DNA from: Tricholomella constricta
Taxonomy: Eukaryota; Basidiomycota; Agaricomycetes; Agaricales; Lyophyllaceae
DNA: 64,000 nucleotides
Direction: 5' to 3'
Assembly (NCBI GenBank): GCA_013368375.1
Contig: JAACJP010000027.1
Location: forward strand, 124,001 to 188,000
A program made the position numbers and the translations under genes. The notes beneath the pieces are model-generated. The model had not been told where the DNA came from, ran no database searches, and worked only from the letters and a program-made list of their open reading frames with translations. How positions within the stretch are numbered: position 1 is the first letter of the stretch; each line of letters opens with the position of its first letter. This document shows, piece by piece, positions 22,777 to 34,487 of the stretch.

Positions 22777-25700
22777 ATGTCTTCGACCTGTGTTACCCAG
22801 AAAATCTTACTCAACCGGCCAAAAAACATCCCTGTCTACACTTTCTCTCGCCGTCACGCCGGGATGGCCGCTGAGGACATCCTCAGGCGACTGCAAGACA
22901 GCATTGACCAACAGTATCTTGGGCTTGCTATGAAGCGCAGTTCCAGCGGCCGTGTGGCGCTTCTGGCCCTTGCGAGAGTTGACGAAGTCTTTCTCATCTC
23001 AGTGGATGCTGATCGGCCGCCTGGTCTCCTCCCTCGGGACGAACCGTTCCAGCGACTTCTTCGAGGCGAAAGCTGTGGCATCGTAGGGTTCGACCTTCCG
23101 CGTATAGCCATCCGTATCGCCCACGACATGGGTCTCCGCGTTCGCGGAATCGATTTGTCGACTGCCTTTGCGGCCGACACCAGAAACCCTTTGCGTCCGT
23201 CCAAGGTCGTCACTGACAAAGTCTCTTCTCAGATTGGCGCGGGTGTGGTGGATGATTTGTGGAGCGATGACCATGAGGCAACAAATCATAGAGAGGTTTG
23301 CCTTCGTGCTTGGCTTGCCGTTTGGTATGCCTTCCATTGAGCGATACCGAAGACGGTGCTGACCTGTGCCTCTCTAGCGTCGCCACAGCCACATCCATCG
23401 CCGCGCTCAATATTTCAAACGTCGACACAGGCCTTTTGAAACCACAGGTAAGTTTTCTTTGTCCCCGGTTCTTCTCGGGTCGTACTAACGTCTCTTTTCA
23501 ATTATGAAGGAAATCGTTTGTTTAGGCGAACTTATCAGACAAACCTACGTCTTGGAGGATGCAAGGCCGAAAGAGACGCCCAGCGAGTTCAACAACTTCA
23601 AAGTCACGCACGACGGCATGCTCGAGCTGCAGAACGCGCGATACAAGACGAGGATCAGGAACAGTCGGCAGGTGAATCTGTCCGTCTACACTACCCCCAC
23701 GTTCGACTTTTTGAATACAAATGATATTCTAAGGTTGTCATCATGACGAACGACTCTGGGCACGAATTTTCAGGCCAAGCTCACGGTGCGAAAGGTCGAA
23801 CGACCAATATCCGGTTCACTGGCCAAGCCTTATCTGGCACGCTCCAGAAAGTCCGTGTAGTCGGCCGCCAAGAGTTGACGAACCCAGAGAAAGCTCGTGA
23901 TGAGCTCCTTCTGCTTGTCCTCCAAGGAAAGGCTTCTCTCCGCGTGTACTTTATCCAGAGGCTCTGGTTTCCTACCGGGAGATATCGACCCTCCTTCGAC
24001 GACGTTGGAGATCTTACATTCCAAGGTAAAGGTCTGAATGATTCTCAGGCGAGAGTCGCATCGAGAATGGTTTCGGATGTTCCGCTGGTTATCGCTCATG
24101 GTACGGGCTTTTGTCATTGGCACGGCGCCATTTTTACATGAGGAGCACAGGCCCACCTGGCACCGGGAAGACGACGACCATCGCGGCGGCAGTCAGCGTG
24201 TGGGACCTTGCGAGGCGGCCGGCGTGGATCGTTGCGCATTCCAATGTGGCTGTCAAGAACATTGCCGAGACGCTTTTCAAGAAAGGCGTCGACTTTAAGA
24301 TCTTGGTTTCGAAAGAGTTCCATTTTGAGTGGTATGTGCCTCGCGTAAATATTTGCCATAAATCGTTATGAACTGTCGTCGTAGGCACGAGCACATCTAC
24401 CATGAGATCCAAGACAAAGTGTTGCGCTCTGACGATTTCTCGGGGATCAAAGACATCCAGGACATGGCACGGCTGCTGGGTGGTTCCTGCATCATCCTAT
24501 CGACGCTTAGCATGCTCTCGAACCCTACGCTAGACCGGGTTGGCCTATTCAGGATCGTACCCGTAGCGCGGCTTGTAGTCGATGAAGCCTCCCAGATCAA
24601 AATCGAAGACTTTCTGGTACGTCAGTCTCTCTCGTACATATGCCAATCTCGAATGTCTGTCCCCCCGTAGCACATCTTCCAAAAGTTTCATAGAACGTTG
24701 GAAAAGGTATGCTTCTTCGGCGATCCGAAACAACGTAAGGAAATTGCACCCTTTCCTTTTTTTTGCAGTTGGTTGGGTTTTGACTATCCTGACTCGTAGT
24801 GCCTCCGTTTGGTAAAGACGAAGTTCCGGAGCTTAGAACCATCTTCGATGTTCAACACCTTCAAGATTTAGCCGGGTTCCTGGATACGCAATGTAAGCGA
24901 AGTTCCTCTGCAACGAAGTTGTGCTTGACATGCCAGGCTTTTAGATCGTATGCCCGTTCCGCTCGGCGATTTTATATCAAGCAACGTATACGGCGGTAGA
25001 CTCAAGTCGCAGCATGCCATCAAGGACACCGAGTGCGTGTCGTTTATTGATGTGTCAAATGGAGAAGAAAGGAAAAGTGGTTTCAGTTGGACGGTAAGCG
25101 CTGAGATATACTACTCGCAATTGAAGAAATGTGGCATCGCTCAAAACGTTCTACAGAACGACGGAGAGATCCAGACGATGGTAAACCTCGTCACAACATA
25201 CTACAAATGGAAAAACTTCTGTATCATCACGCCGTACGATGCCCAAAGGGCCGCCATTGAGCGCCAGCTCAAACAGGAGGATCTACCTTGGGAACAGGTA
25301 TTCAATGTTGACAGTTTCCAAGGTGAGTAATTTATTGTTAATTGAAGCAGAACGCGTGGATAACAGGCATACTGCGAAGGCAATGAAGCCGACTTTGTCC
25401 TAGTTTCTGTTGTGAGATCGGGAAGGCAGCCAGGCTTCCTGGCATCGATCAATCGCATGAATGTCCTTCTTACTCGGTGTAGAAAAGGTCTAGTTATCGT
25501 TACAAGCCGTTCATTCATACGTGACGGAGGCCAATTCACCCTTCTTGGGTATCTGGAGCGCCGCTGGATGGATATCAAGGGAGAAAGCACGTGGGTGGGC
25601 TTCAGGGCAGTTTCGGAAGGCAAAGCAGATTTGCCTAGTGCGCCTGGTCCTAATCGCGCGAATTCTGGATCCTTGTTAAGTCGCGTCCCTGGAGCACCTT

Positions 25701-26653
25701 TATATTACTCCACAGCGCCTGTTGCCTCCCCGAGGACTTTCGACACCAAATTGCTCTTCCGCCCTCTCATTCCTAGATTGAAAACCGAGGCGTTACCTTC
25801 CTCGTTGCAGTCGTGGCTCTCAGCCACCAGCTACAGCTCTTCAGGCGCTTCTTCACCTGCGCTTGGGTCACCGGTTTCGTCGACTGTGCGGTCATGCAGC
25901 CCTCGTGCTGACAGGAAGCCAATCCCGACTCCTGCATTCCAGCCCGTATATCGTCCGTCGAGCTTCCAGAACCGGTCTCCGGATTATGAAAAAGAATTCC
26001 CTAGTCTGCCGGTGATCGATGTATTACATTGGAAGCCCTCTGATTCAGCCTCACCACGACCAGCGTCACTTCCACATCTTCTTAACAATCCACGACCCAC
26101 GCGGCGCAATTATTCTGAAAAAGAAGGGACACGGCATCATACTACCTTCCCGAAGGTGTCTGCATTCCCACTGGAGAAGCTCGGCCCGCGCAGCCCGGTT
26201 CAGATGACTCGGAACCCTCACTCCCTTTTGCCTAAGGGTACCGGAGACAAACCAAGTTCGAGAGCGCCGGTAGTCTTGAGGTTACAAATCTCACAGAAAC
26301 AGATCACAAGGACAGTCCCGTCGACTTCTTTTGTAGCCAGCGGGAAAGCACAGCATATTCTGAATCCCGACGACCCAACGCAGGTTCACTCGAACTGTCG
26401 CCGGAATATGTATGTACCTCCCAAATCGGACTCTGTGCCACCGTATGGTCAGAGTTATCGTGCGGCGCATAAAGTTCCACCCACTGGCGTTGATAACGCA
26501 CCTTCCGTTCGCTCCGCGCGATCTGTTTCAACTCTTGCACGCTCGAATGGAATGTCGAATGCGAAGTCCATGCCGTCCGACAGTGTTCGATTCGGAAATC
26601 GAGGAGTACGTACAACACGTAGCGCGCAAAAGGCCCAGTATCAAGTCCAGTGA
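22777..26653 (+). CDS. Superfamily 1 (UPF1-like) helicase with disordered C-terminal tail
   Basis: ATP-driven RNA/DNA helicase. The ATG at 22777 precedes a 3'-5' exonuclease-like region (VGFDLPRIAIRIAHDMGLRV; residues about 100-170), followed by the helicase core. Seen in order: Walker A PPGTGKTTTIAAAV (split by an intron near 24,102-24,145), VAHSNVAVKN (motif Ia), Walker B LVVDEASQI, motif III CFFGDPKQ, the motif IV start YRMP, the motif V region NEADFVLVSVVRSG and motif VI INRMNVLLTRCRKGL. The last about 350 residues are Ser/Pro/Arg-rich and look disordered. At least eight introns are needed, and junctions near 23,675-23,790 and 23,930-24,010 are not fully resolved. The N-terminal exonuclease assignment is tentative; the helicase call is firm. 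Parts of this gene are duplicated at 26,732-27,120 and 49,192-49,300. Confidence 0.82.
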
Positions 26654-26731
26654 TGACGTAGAGGTCGAAGCAGGACATATTTGTACTCAGAAGCGCAATG
26701 ATATCGACCCATAGCACACGTTTAGCTAGAA

Positions 26732-27120
26732 ATGAAAGGGAGAACAACTAATATTCGGTTTCTCGGCCAAGCGTTGTCTGGCACGCTCTCGAAAGTCCGC
26801 GTAGTCGGCCGCACAGAGTTGATGAACCCAGAAAAAGCTCGTGATGAGCTCCTCCTGCTGGTACTTCAAGAGAGGCTACTCTTCGCGTGCCGTTCATCCA
26901 GAGGCTCTGGTTTCCTCAGGCTTCTCTTCGCGTGCCGTTTATCCAGAGGCTCTGTTTGCCTACCGGGAGAGATCGACCTTGCTTCAACGATGCCGAAGAC
27001 CTTAAATTCGGTACGAATGATTCTTAGGAGAAAGTCGCATCGAAAATGGTTCCGGGTGTTCCACTGTTATCGCTCATCGACGTGACGCCATAATCACACG
27101 AGCACGAGAGCAGGCCCACC
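26732..27120 (+). pseudogene. Truncated duplicate of the helicase gene (middle segment)
   Basis: Matches about 23,788-24,160 of the helicase gene, including GRTTNIRF-GQALSGTL, KVRVVGR and NPEKARDELLLLVLQ. The copy has an internal repetition of the segment encoding LFACR-SRGS, and it stops at the beginning of the Walker A exon: the bases for Pro-Pro are present but the GKTT part is missing. It begins about 80 bp beyond the stop codon of the parent gene and runs directly into the 3' end of a FunK1 pseudogene. It cannot encode a functional helicase. Confidence 0.85.
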
Positions 27121-27126
27121 CGGACA

Positions 27127-28560
27127 ATGACCATGACTGGTGAAATAGGGGGTGTCATTATCTCCATCTGGGGCGTCTTTACCTCAGCCTGGGGCGCCTT
27201 TATTTGCCTGGGCATAGAGTGGCAGTCATCTCCAAAGAACGCTGATGGTGTTCCTTTCGACGCCGAATCTCGGCCACAGTGTCTGGGTCGTTATCGGATC
27301 GCGGAATTGTTGGAAGAGCTTGGTCAAAGATGCGAAGGATATGAGAATGGATGTGATAGTACTCGTTCCCGTGGTGCCTGTATGCAAGACATATTGTCTT
27401 CCACCACTTTAGTACCGGCGCTTTGAGACTATCGAAATAGGGATGGAAGAGCGCAACAATGTCTGACTCGAATATGTCCGACGCCTCGAACAATTGGTGC
27501 TTCATATCTTTCAATATGTCCTCCTTGCCATCGAAATAATCTCGAATGATGTCGCGCAGCGGACTTAGTCCCGCGTTTGGGGCCAATTCATCGCGAAACA
27601 TGCCTATACCTGGTCCTTTGCGTGTCAAGCAAATGTAGACAAGGACCCAAAGGAAAGATTCGAGGTCATGGACGGAGTTGTGGCGGAATTCTCCCTTTTT
27701 AAAGTGTCGTTTATTTGCGTCATACATGCTGAGTTGCATCAGAACTTCAAAACTAATAAAGGGAAGGGTTCCCTGTGATCCATACATATGTTAGCATGCC
27801 GTAAATTGGAATTTAGACGAGACGATAGAAAAAAGTTTATACCGTCCGTTCCCCTTTCTGAGGCACACGTTCCTTAAAGTCAGGCCATGGGATATCCTGG
27901 AGGCTAGTGTCATGGCGTGTATCACGATAGATGTCAAGATGTATGCTCACTTCATGATCCCACCCCAAGCGCGCAACCGTCAGAGGACTCCTTTCCGATT
28001 GAGAAATTTTCAAAGAAACAGCGACATCCCTGACGTATCGCACATGGTGCGTATCATATCGGTAGGCCTCCTCGAAAACTTGCTCTGTGGCACATATTTC
28101 TTCATCGTCTCTGAGCCTGTCGACATCCGAGCTCAGGTACTTGGACAGCCTGCTCTTGTACCATGAGGGAAGATATATATACTTATCGGTGATCATTGCG
28201 TGATCCCAATCCATGAGACGGCCAAACGTCATTTCGTCGTCCCATGTAGTGACTGGGAAAATCAAGAGATTGCCGATACTAACATCGCGATGAACTATTC
28301 CGTTTAAACGACCAGGACGTTCTGTTGAGCGATTCCGTAAGAATACGCTGCATCCGCAGCAATATTATCCTCCCTTTGATGTCACCAACGAAAGTGTGAA
28401 TGAGTTCCGTTGGATGACAGAAGGACTCGACGACAATGCTTGTGGGCATAGTAATCTCGGATACGATCTACGAGATGGTATTGCAAATCTTGTGCGGCCG
28501 TGAAATTGTACAAATTGCTCAAAGTGAACGTCAGGAAAAGTCGTTAGTCTTGAGCGGTGG
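27127..28560 (-). pseudogene. FunK1 protein kinase, degenerate copy 1
   Basis: FunK1 is a fungal-expanded kinase-like family. This copy is closely related to the gene at 47,378-48,991. Visible blocks: NGIVHRDVSIGNLLIF (catalytic loop), LGWDHEVSIHLDIYRDTRHD, GTLPFISFEVLMQ and HDLESFLWVLVYICLTR. Compared with copy 2, two bases are missing after MTATL near 27,218, giving an early stop (MTATLCPGK). The lost tail (APQAEVKTPQ) continues in another frame down to about 27,130. The 5' part (28,380-28,560) is also out of frame between the blocks equivalent to LVDRI and SFCHLHELIHT. The copy lies immediately left of the KDZ composite element. Confidence 0.85.
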
Positions 28561-28769
28561 TCGTACTCGTTGTCGCCAAGCCTGTAAAGCATCAAGTCAG
28601 CTCACTAACTCACAGGTGAACATCTCACGAACTAACAGGGAAAGACCGACTTTGTGTTTGTTAGTGTATGGCGCCCCGACACCGCTGAAGTCGTATTCAA
28701 CTCCCAGACACCAAAGTTTGTTGCTGGAACGCTAGGAGATGATTGTTGATCAGGCAACACTGTAATAAC

Positions 28770-28872
28770 TTTGCAAAAACAGACTGTAACACACAGTAAA
28801 ATAGCTTTGCAAAAATGACTGTATGCTCCAGTCGACTGAACTTTGCAAAGTCCAGTCGACTGAGCTTTGCAA
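28770..28872. repeat. Left subterminal palindrome array of the KDZ element
   Basis: Four copies of TTTGCAAA start at 28770, 28806, 28842 and 28866 (spacing 36, 36, 24). The spacers share ACTGTA and CCAGTCGACTG, the latter containing the palindrome CAGTCGACTG. It mirrors the array at 46,804-46,901 and is probably a transposase-binding region. Confidence 0.8.
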
Positions 28873-28879
28873 ACCGGGT

Positions 28880-29418
28880 ACTGCTCGGCATCAGATTGCC
28901 GGTCCATTTTGGGTCCACTTTGGGCGCTGGCCTGGGCTTGGGTTCCGTTCGTGCCTGCCAGAAGCGGCCACCATTCTGATCGCTGTTGCTGGCAGCTTCC
29001 TGCACCGTGTTGTCGCTGTGCTTCACGATGCCAAGACAGACGCCCTTGATGTGCGCCCTCGGGTCTTCTATTTGGGACTTAGTTGTTTTTTTAAGTCAGT
29101 TTCGACTCACGTGAAGTGCCTCGGCTAACTCGGCATTTCTGACTTTGTTTATTTTTGTGAAGTCACGCCAGGTATATATGCGAACATGCCCATTTTCAAA
29201 GCGATACGATTTTCCCCTCTCCGCTGAAAACGCTGAAGACATTTGTGAATCCGAAACACTCAAGACATTCATGATCAAGTCATTCTTGAAGTTTTTAAAA
29301 TTTGTTCGCGACTAAGTTCGCGACTGGTTCGCGACGTTCGCGACCTTGTCACTCAATCGCATTATCAGATACAGGACACTATGCTAATTCGTAAATCAAC
29401 TACTTAATCTAAGTACTC
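28880..29418. other. Non-coding left part of KDZ element with TTCGCGAC cluster
   Basis: No gene recognised. Four copies of the 8-mer TTCGCGAC lie at 29305, 29317, 29328 and 29337, a tight cluster downstream of the minus-strand cargo gene. A related cluster is at 34,705-34,744. Confidence 0.55.
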
Positions 29419-31991
29419 TCAAGCCGACTTTTTTTGCCTGGATTGTGCATGACAGTCAGCGGCGCTCACATGCAAACGGGAAGAAAACACATACTTTTTG
29501 GAAGGAGGGGAAGGGCTCCGGTCAGCCCGCGGCGGAGCTTTCACAGTGCGGCGAGGGCGCTCTGGAACATTCTCGGGCACCGTCTGCCCAGCACGAGGTG
29601 CTGGCTTTGAGACCGCCTTACTCGTTGAGGCCTTCTTACTCGTTGAGGCCTTCCTTACAGCCACCACCATTCCCTTCTTCTTTGCTTTTTTCTTCTCTTC
29701 GGCAATGGCCTTTTTAAGCGCCATGGTCTCTGCGCGCTTCTGCGCCGCTGCCTGGCGCTTTGTAACAACATCCTCTGAGAGATTGAGATGCGGCTGGCCT
29801 TCATCGAGGACGCGAGTTGCGGCTGCAGGCCCTGTAAGCGTGTAGTCCTGAGCTGGCGGTATGATCGTGTTCGGATTGGTCGTGTGCGGGTTCATGGCCG
29901 TGTTCGGGTGTATGGCGGGAGTGGAGGCGGGAGTGGAGGTCGGGTGAGTGGTGTTTGGCTGTATGGCGGGAGTGGTGGCGGGAGTGGTGGCGGGAGTGGT
30001 GGCGGGAGTGGTGGCAGGAGTGGAGGTCAGGTGAGTGGTGTTCGGGATGTTCGGGACGTTTGGGATCGGGTGAGTGGCGTTTGGGGGAGTGATGTTTGGG
30101 ATTGGGTGTGTGGAGGCGGGAGTTGAGGTCAGGTGGGTGGTGTTCGGCTGTATGGCGGGAGTGTTGGCGGGAGTGGTGGCGGGAGTGGTTGCGGGAGTGG
30201 TGGCAGGGGTGGAGGTCGGGTGAGTGGTGTTCGGGATTGGGTGTGTGGTGTTCGGGATGTTCGGGATGTTTGGGATCGGGTGAGTGGCGTTCGGGATCGG
30301 GTGAGTGGTGTTCGGGATTGGGTGAGTGGCGTTCGGGATCGGGTGAGTGGTGTTTGGGATGTTTGGGATCGGCGTGTTTGGGATGTTCGGGATTGGGTGA
30401 GTGGTGATTGTCATTGAGGCCGGCGGGCTTGGCATGTTCAAGGCAGGCTGCATGGTTTCATGCATGTCTGGGGGGACCGGGCTCAGAGTCGGGGCCGGTG
30501 GTGTATATGGTGTGGTTTTGAGTCCGTGTGCAGCCAATTGAGTGAGATGATTGGGGGCCGGCGGCATGAATACACCGAAACTCGGGACTGGCAGAGCAGG
30601 CGGGCCACTCGAGTGTGCTACAGGAGTGGAAGCAAAGGGTGGCAGTGTAGATGAAGGGCTGTCCGAGGTCGACGAGGTACCTGCTGTCGCCAGAAGGAGC
30701 AGCGGATCATATGGCAACGGTGTTGTGCTCGATAGGAGGTTGGGAATATCCGGAAGCTCACCGTACTGCGCCTCCCAATTCAGCATAAAGCTGTCAAGGT
30801 CAAACTCATTGTGACCAGTGATTGACGCATCCGTTTCGCTGGCATTCGATGGCAGTGGGACGGCGTGATCTGGGGTCAAAGGTGAAGTCATGGGGGTGAG
30901 ACCATGGAGGTCAATAGAGGGCAACGGGATATCGTTGGAGGCCCTTAAGGCCCTTGAGACACGGACATCGTGCGCTGCAAAATAAAAAATGAGGAAGGCA
31001 TTGAAACTACAACAACATCACGTACGAAAAATCCCCTTAACGTGATTGAGGAACGGCTTCTCGACATGATCTCTGTAGCTTGGATGGGCCCCTGAGAACA
31101 TATTTCCGGCGGTAGACGTAGGCCCAAAGTACTGCCTATGAGGTGCAACAGTTGATGGGTACAATGATAGGAAAATCACAGAATAACACCCACTCGATGC
31201 TCGCAATTTCACCGTTTGAAACAGGACTTGGGCCCGCAGCCAGAAGATGAAAGACCCAGCCAGTTGCTTCCGACGCGGCTTGCAGTAGGTCGTTCAAAGC
31301 AGTCGGTAACTCTTGGATGGCGCTGATCAACAAAGTAAGTTGGTCAATCAACAGAGCCATACAAACTCGATTGACGCACTCGTGATAATCTTTTGGAGTT
31401 CGCTCAGAGCTGGCGCCTGCGTTCTCAAGGGCTTCTGCCTGCTCTTCCTTTGCCTTCACAATTGCATCTCTCTCTGCCTTGACCGCTTCAACAACCTCCT
31501 CTCCCTCCTCAGCCAGCATCTTCAACGGGATTTCCTTGATGATCCGAATACGACAAGCCGCATCAATGCTCTTACCCCCTGCTGCAGCAATGGCTACTCG
31601 GATAGCTTCCTGGGTCTTGGTCTTGTATAATTTCTGGTATACGTGAACCAACTGGGGAGCGCGAGGTGCCTTTCGAGGCTTCAGGAAGATAGCAGCGTTC
31701 TTTGATCTGCCACGCTTCGCCGACTTCGAGTTCCACAAAAACCAACGCCGAAGTTTCTGTGTGGCGAACGTAAGTTATATTTTGCATGTATTTTATTGGA
31801 CTTACTTCTTTCCCCTCGTCGACTGAGAATGACTCGCCCTTGCGAGTTGTTTTCTCTGGCCATTTTTGGAACCACTCTTCCTCGGTGAGTTGATTGAAGC
31901 GCTTTGTCGAGTTATTCTTCTGAGCTTCGAGAAAGTCAGGGAGCTTGGATTTTAGCCAGTTCTGCTGCTCATCCGTCCACTGTGAAGCCAT
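29419..31991 (-). CDS. KDZ-element cargo protein with Thr/Pro/Asn repeat tail, function unknown
   Basis: Four exons give about 800 residues. The ATG at 31991 begins MASQWTDEQQNWLKSKLPDF, a small Trp-rich module weakly like a Myb/SANT DNA-binding helix set, followed by WFQKWPE. Exon 2 has a basic stretch (NSKSAKRGRSKNAA) and a predicted coiled coil (AERDAIVKAKEEQAEALE). After introns near 31,140-31,190 and 30,975-31,025 the long last exon encodes a low-complexity region of PNTTHPI and TPATTPA repeats, then a Lys-rich segment and a basic C-terminus. From memory, proteins with this N-terminal layout are numerous in Agaricomycetes and often lie near KDZ transposons. The role is unknown; DNA binding is only a guess. 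Confidence 0.7.
29880..30410 (-). repeat. Coding minisatellite in the cargo gene
   Basis: Short G-rich units on the + strand (GGGAGTGGTGGC and TGTTCGGGATTGGGTGAGTGG-like variants) repeat through about 530 bp. On the coding minus strand they specify Thr-Pro-Ala-Thr and Pro-Asn-Thr-Thr-His-Pro-Ile repeats in frame. Two longer blocks repeat the same order of subunits, indicating expansion by unequal exchange or slippage. Confidence 0.85.
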
Positions 31992-32489
31992 CGAGAAGTT
32001 GGAGTCAAAGGGTTTCAAAGGTTTCAATCATGACAAGCCGTTCGAATTATTTTTCCTGTCCTATGGTCACAATCTCAAGCCAGATCTCCGATATCCAAGT
32101 TAATGACAACTTTGCTGGCATCAACGTATTTTCCACCCCGTATGCTTGTCACGTCAACTCAAGACAACCGGCCCAGCTCAAGTGTGTATGCTCGCTTCAA
32201 GATATGACATTCGGCTGCTCGTCGCTGACAACTCTCATCGCCGACAACTCGATACTGCGTTGAATCGGCACAAAGCCCGCAGACCCTCGAGGTATTCCTC
32301 TTATTTTATGCCCATGTAAGTACCAGCGAATCCGATCCAAAAGAACGCGTTGCACGCGCCACAATATGTGCCCGATCCATCTAGCAGAATCGGGCCTAGT
32401 CCTCCAGGTACGCTCTCGTAACTCACTTTGGCTGACTTTGAATATATATACAAATACATATCTGCATTCGTCGTAGTTCTCTTTCACCG

Positions 32490-33456
32490 ATGCCTCAATC
32501 ATCTCCGCCATCCCAGCCCAGTTCTCAGCCCAGTTCTCCTGCACCAACGCCCCCAACATCTTCGCCACCCCAGTCCCGTTCTCCTTCACCAACACCCCCG
32601 ACATCTTCGCCACTTCAGTCTAGTTGTATGAGCGCTCACGACATTAGAGGGCAGCGTCTCTGCAATCACCCTGACGACGTTCAATCCGCGATCTGTGTCC
32701 CCTGCCTTGAAGTAGCCCATACCGCCATCGAAGAAGCCCAGTCTGGTACGTCCCTCTCCATCTTTCTCTCTCACGTCTGTCCGCTAATTAGTATATCAAC
32801 TTAGCGCTTCGACACGTATTACACGTCTCTCCTCGTATGTTTTCTGCTTATCCTTCCTGTCCATGCAAAACTCACATTTATTAGGTGTCATTGCAAGAGC
32901 TCTTGGACCAGAGCGTTACCAAGCTTTTCTCGCTGAAACGGCCGCCGACTTGGCCGCTCAAGGCGACCTTGCCGACGCATCGCCAGGTACGTAGATTGAA
33001 TCATGTGGTGCTTTTCAATATGAGCTTACGGGTGCTGCAGGGATGCCCATGTCGCCGCAACGAGATAACACCACTCGCCTCCTATCTGCTGGTAAGTTCT
33101 TACTCCGCTCCTCTACCTAATTTGAAGATGAGATCGACTGATGCAATAACGGCGTCAGAGAACATGACAACGAAAGAAGACTACCGGTACGTTGTCAAGG
33201 TTGGGCGCGAGCCAGGTGTTTTCCGTAGATCGTGAGTACTCTATTGCCTCTGCACGTCTCGAACTCATGCTCATGGTTCATCAGCGCCGGCATCATGGAT
33301 AACGTCAGTGGCATATCGGGCGCGAATCCTGAACGGTACACCACGGAGCAAGACGCACTCGACGCGTACGAGAAGGCACTAGTGGCGGGGCTCGTAGTAA
33401 AAGTTACCTCGGTGTCTACTCGCGCCGTTTTATCTCCTTATGATACATCCATCTGA
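32490..33456 (+). CDS. Cargo protein with RNase H1 N-terminal (viroplasmin-like) domain
   Basis: Six exons. The ATG at 32490 starts a Ser/Pro/Gln-rich leader, then a Cys-containing stretch (HDIRGQRLCNHPDDVQSAIC). After short exons the C-terminal part reads YRYVVKVGREPGVF, then NVSGISGANPERYTTEQDAL and DAYEKALVAG. This is the pattern of the RNase H1 N-terminal hybrid-binding domain: an aromatic VV-GR-PG-V core, then VSG, then a Tyr and a Glu/Ala-rich helix. Such domains bind RNA-DNA hybrids or double-stranded RNA. No RNase H catalytic domain follows, so this would be a binding protein only. The stop is at 33454-33456. Confidence 0.6.
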
Positions 33457-33507
33457 GCAGTATGTCGAGCGAATTTTTGTACATCAATCATAACAGCGGT
33501 GCTATAT

Positions 33508-34487
33508 TCAAAGATCTGACCACGCTGCTACGGCATCTGAGTTGACCACGAGATTGAGGGCTCCCGCATCAATGAGACTGGTCCTGAGCTCGAGACAGGT
33601 AACACCTCGAACGACCGTCTCAACGAGGTTCACCTTGAGCCTCCAGAGCTCTCTGATCTTCCACATCTCGTTTGGGAGCCTACCCTCCATACTTCTCAGA
33701 CGTTCGAGAAGCTCCCGACCCTCCGCTGCATGGTCCCAGGTGCTGCGAATCCATTCCTCCACATTATCAGCACAAAGAGCGTCTGAGTACGACTGCTCGA
33801 GCGTGGCGATCCATGTTGATGAACCACCGAACGCGGCGCTCCAAGCTTCGACGTCAGATTGCAGCTGGTTAAAAATATTGAAATGTGTATCTTGAGTGGA
33901 ATCAGTGTCATTGTCGGATACTGTCAGAGCAGCCGGGACAGCAAACGTCACTTTTGCTTCAGGTGTAGCGGTGTTGGTGTGGTTGTCCGCCTGAAAGTCG
34001 TAATCACTGGAATTGAACTCATCCTCGAACCCCATAAGATCACGATGAAGAAGGAGCGTGTTCTCTGGTGGCCGGAGTGTCATGGGGGGTCGCGTTTCCG
34101 AGTTCGAGTCGTTATCACTCTCACTCGGGGTCGGGGAGGAAATTCTACGTTTGAAGTTCCTTGTGAGCTAGGCCGATAGCGATTCAAAAGTACACATACC
34201 TTGTCTGAGATTTCTGTGCGTGCTCGGCCCTTGTTTCTTTGGAAAGCGTAACTGCTTTCCTGAACAGGATTGACGTCAGTAGCAGTTCAAATAGAAGATA
34301 GAAAATACGAACCTTTGAGCGCGGATTTTTGCCATCCTTAGACGGGCTGCATCTCGACATTTGTCGCGGTTCCTGTACCCAAGCTTCAAGTCTCGACAAA
34401 CGTACAGCAAGATATTGTAATGTACCTTTGATAATACCTCGTATGCTTGGTGCCATCAGGAATATCGGGTTCACTGTCTGAGCTCAT
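33508..34487 (-). CDS. Small cargo protein with basic N-terminal segment, function unknown
   Basis: The ATG at 34487 begins MSSDSEPDIPDGTKHTR. Spliced exons then give RNRDKCRDAARLRMAKIRAQ, a basic segment with regular Arg/Ala spacing that could contact nucleic acid, followed by TRAEHAQKSQTR. The 3' exon (34,083-33,508 plus leader) encodes an acidic mid-region and a helical C-terminus with several Trp/Leu positions (VEEWIRSTWDHAAEGRELLE). No known domain. Three small introns with GT-AG ends are needed between 34,140 and 34,430. Confidence 0.6.

Noticed and set aside
26412..26714. Alternative frame at the helicase 3' end reading DSEIEEYVQHVARKRP
   Set aside because: It could be a spliced alternative C-terminus, but I found no clear intron to join it, so the continuous frame ending at 26,653 was kept.
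28770..28872. Regularly spaced TTTGCAAA repeats considered as a CRISPR array
   Set aside because: The repeats are only 8 bp, spacers share sequence, and the host is a eukaryote.
30133..30417. Gly/Val-rich plus-strand frame
   Set aside because: Antisense shadow of the Pro/Thr/Asn minisatellite in the minus-strand cargo gene.
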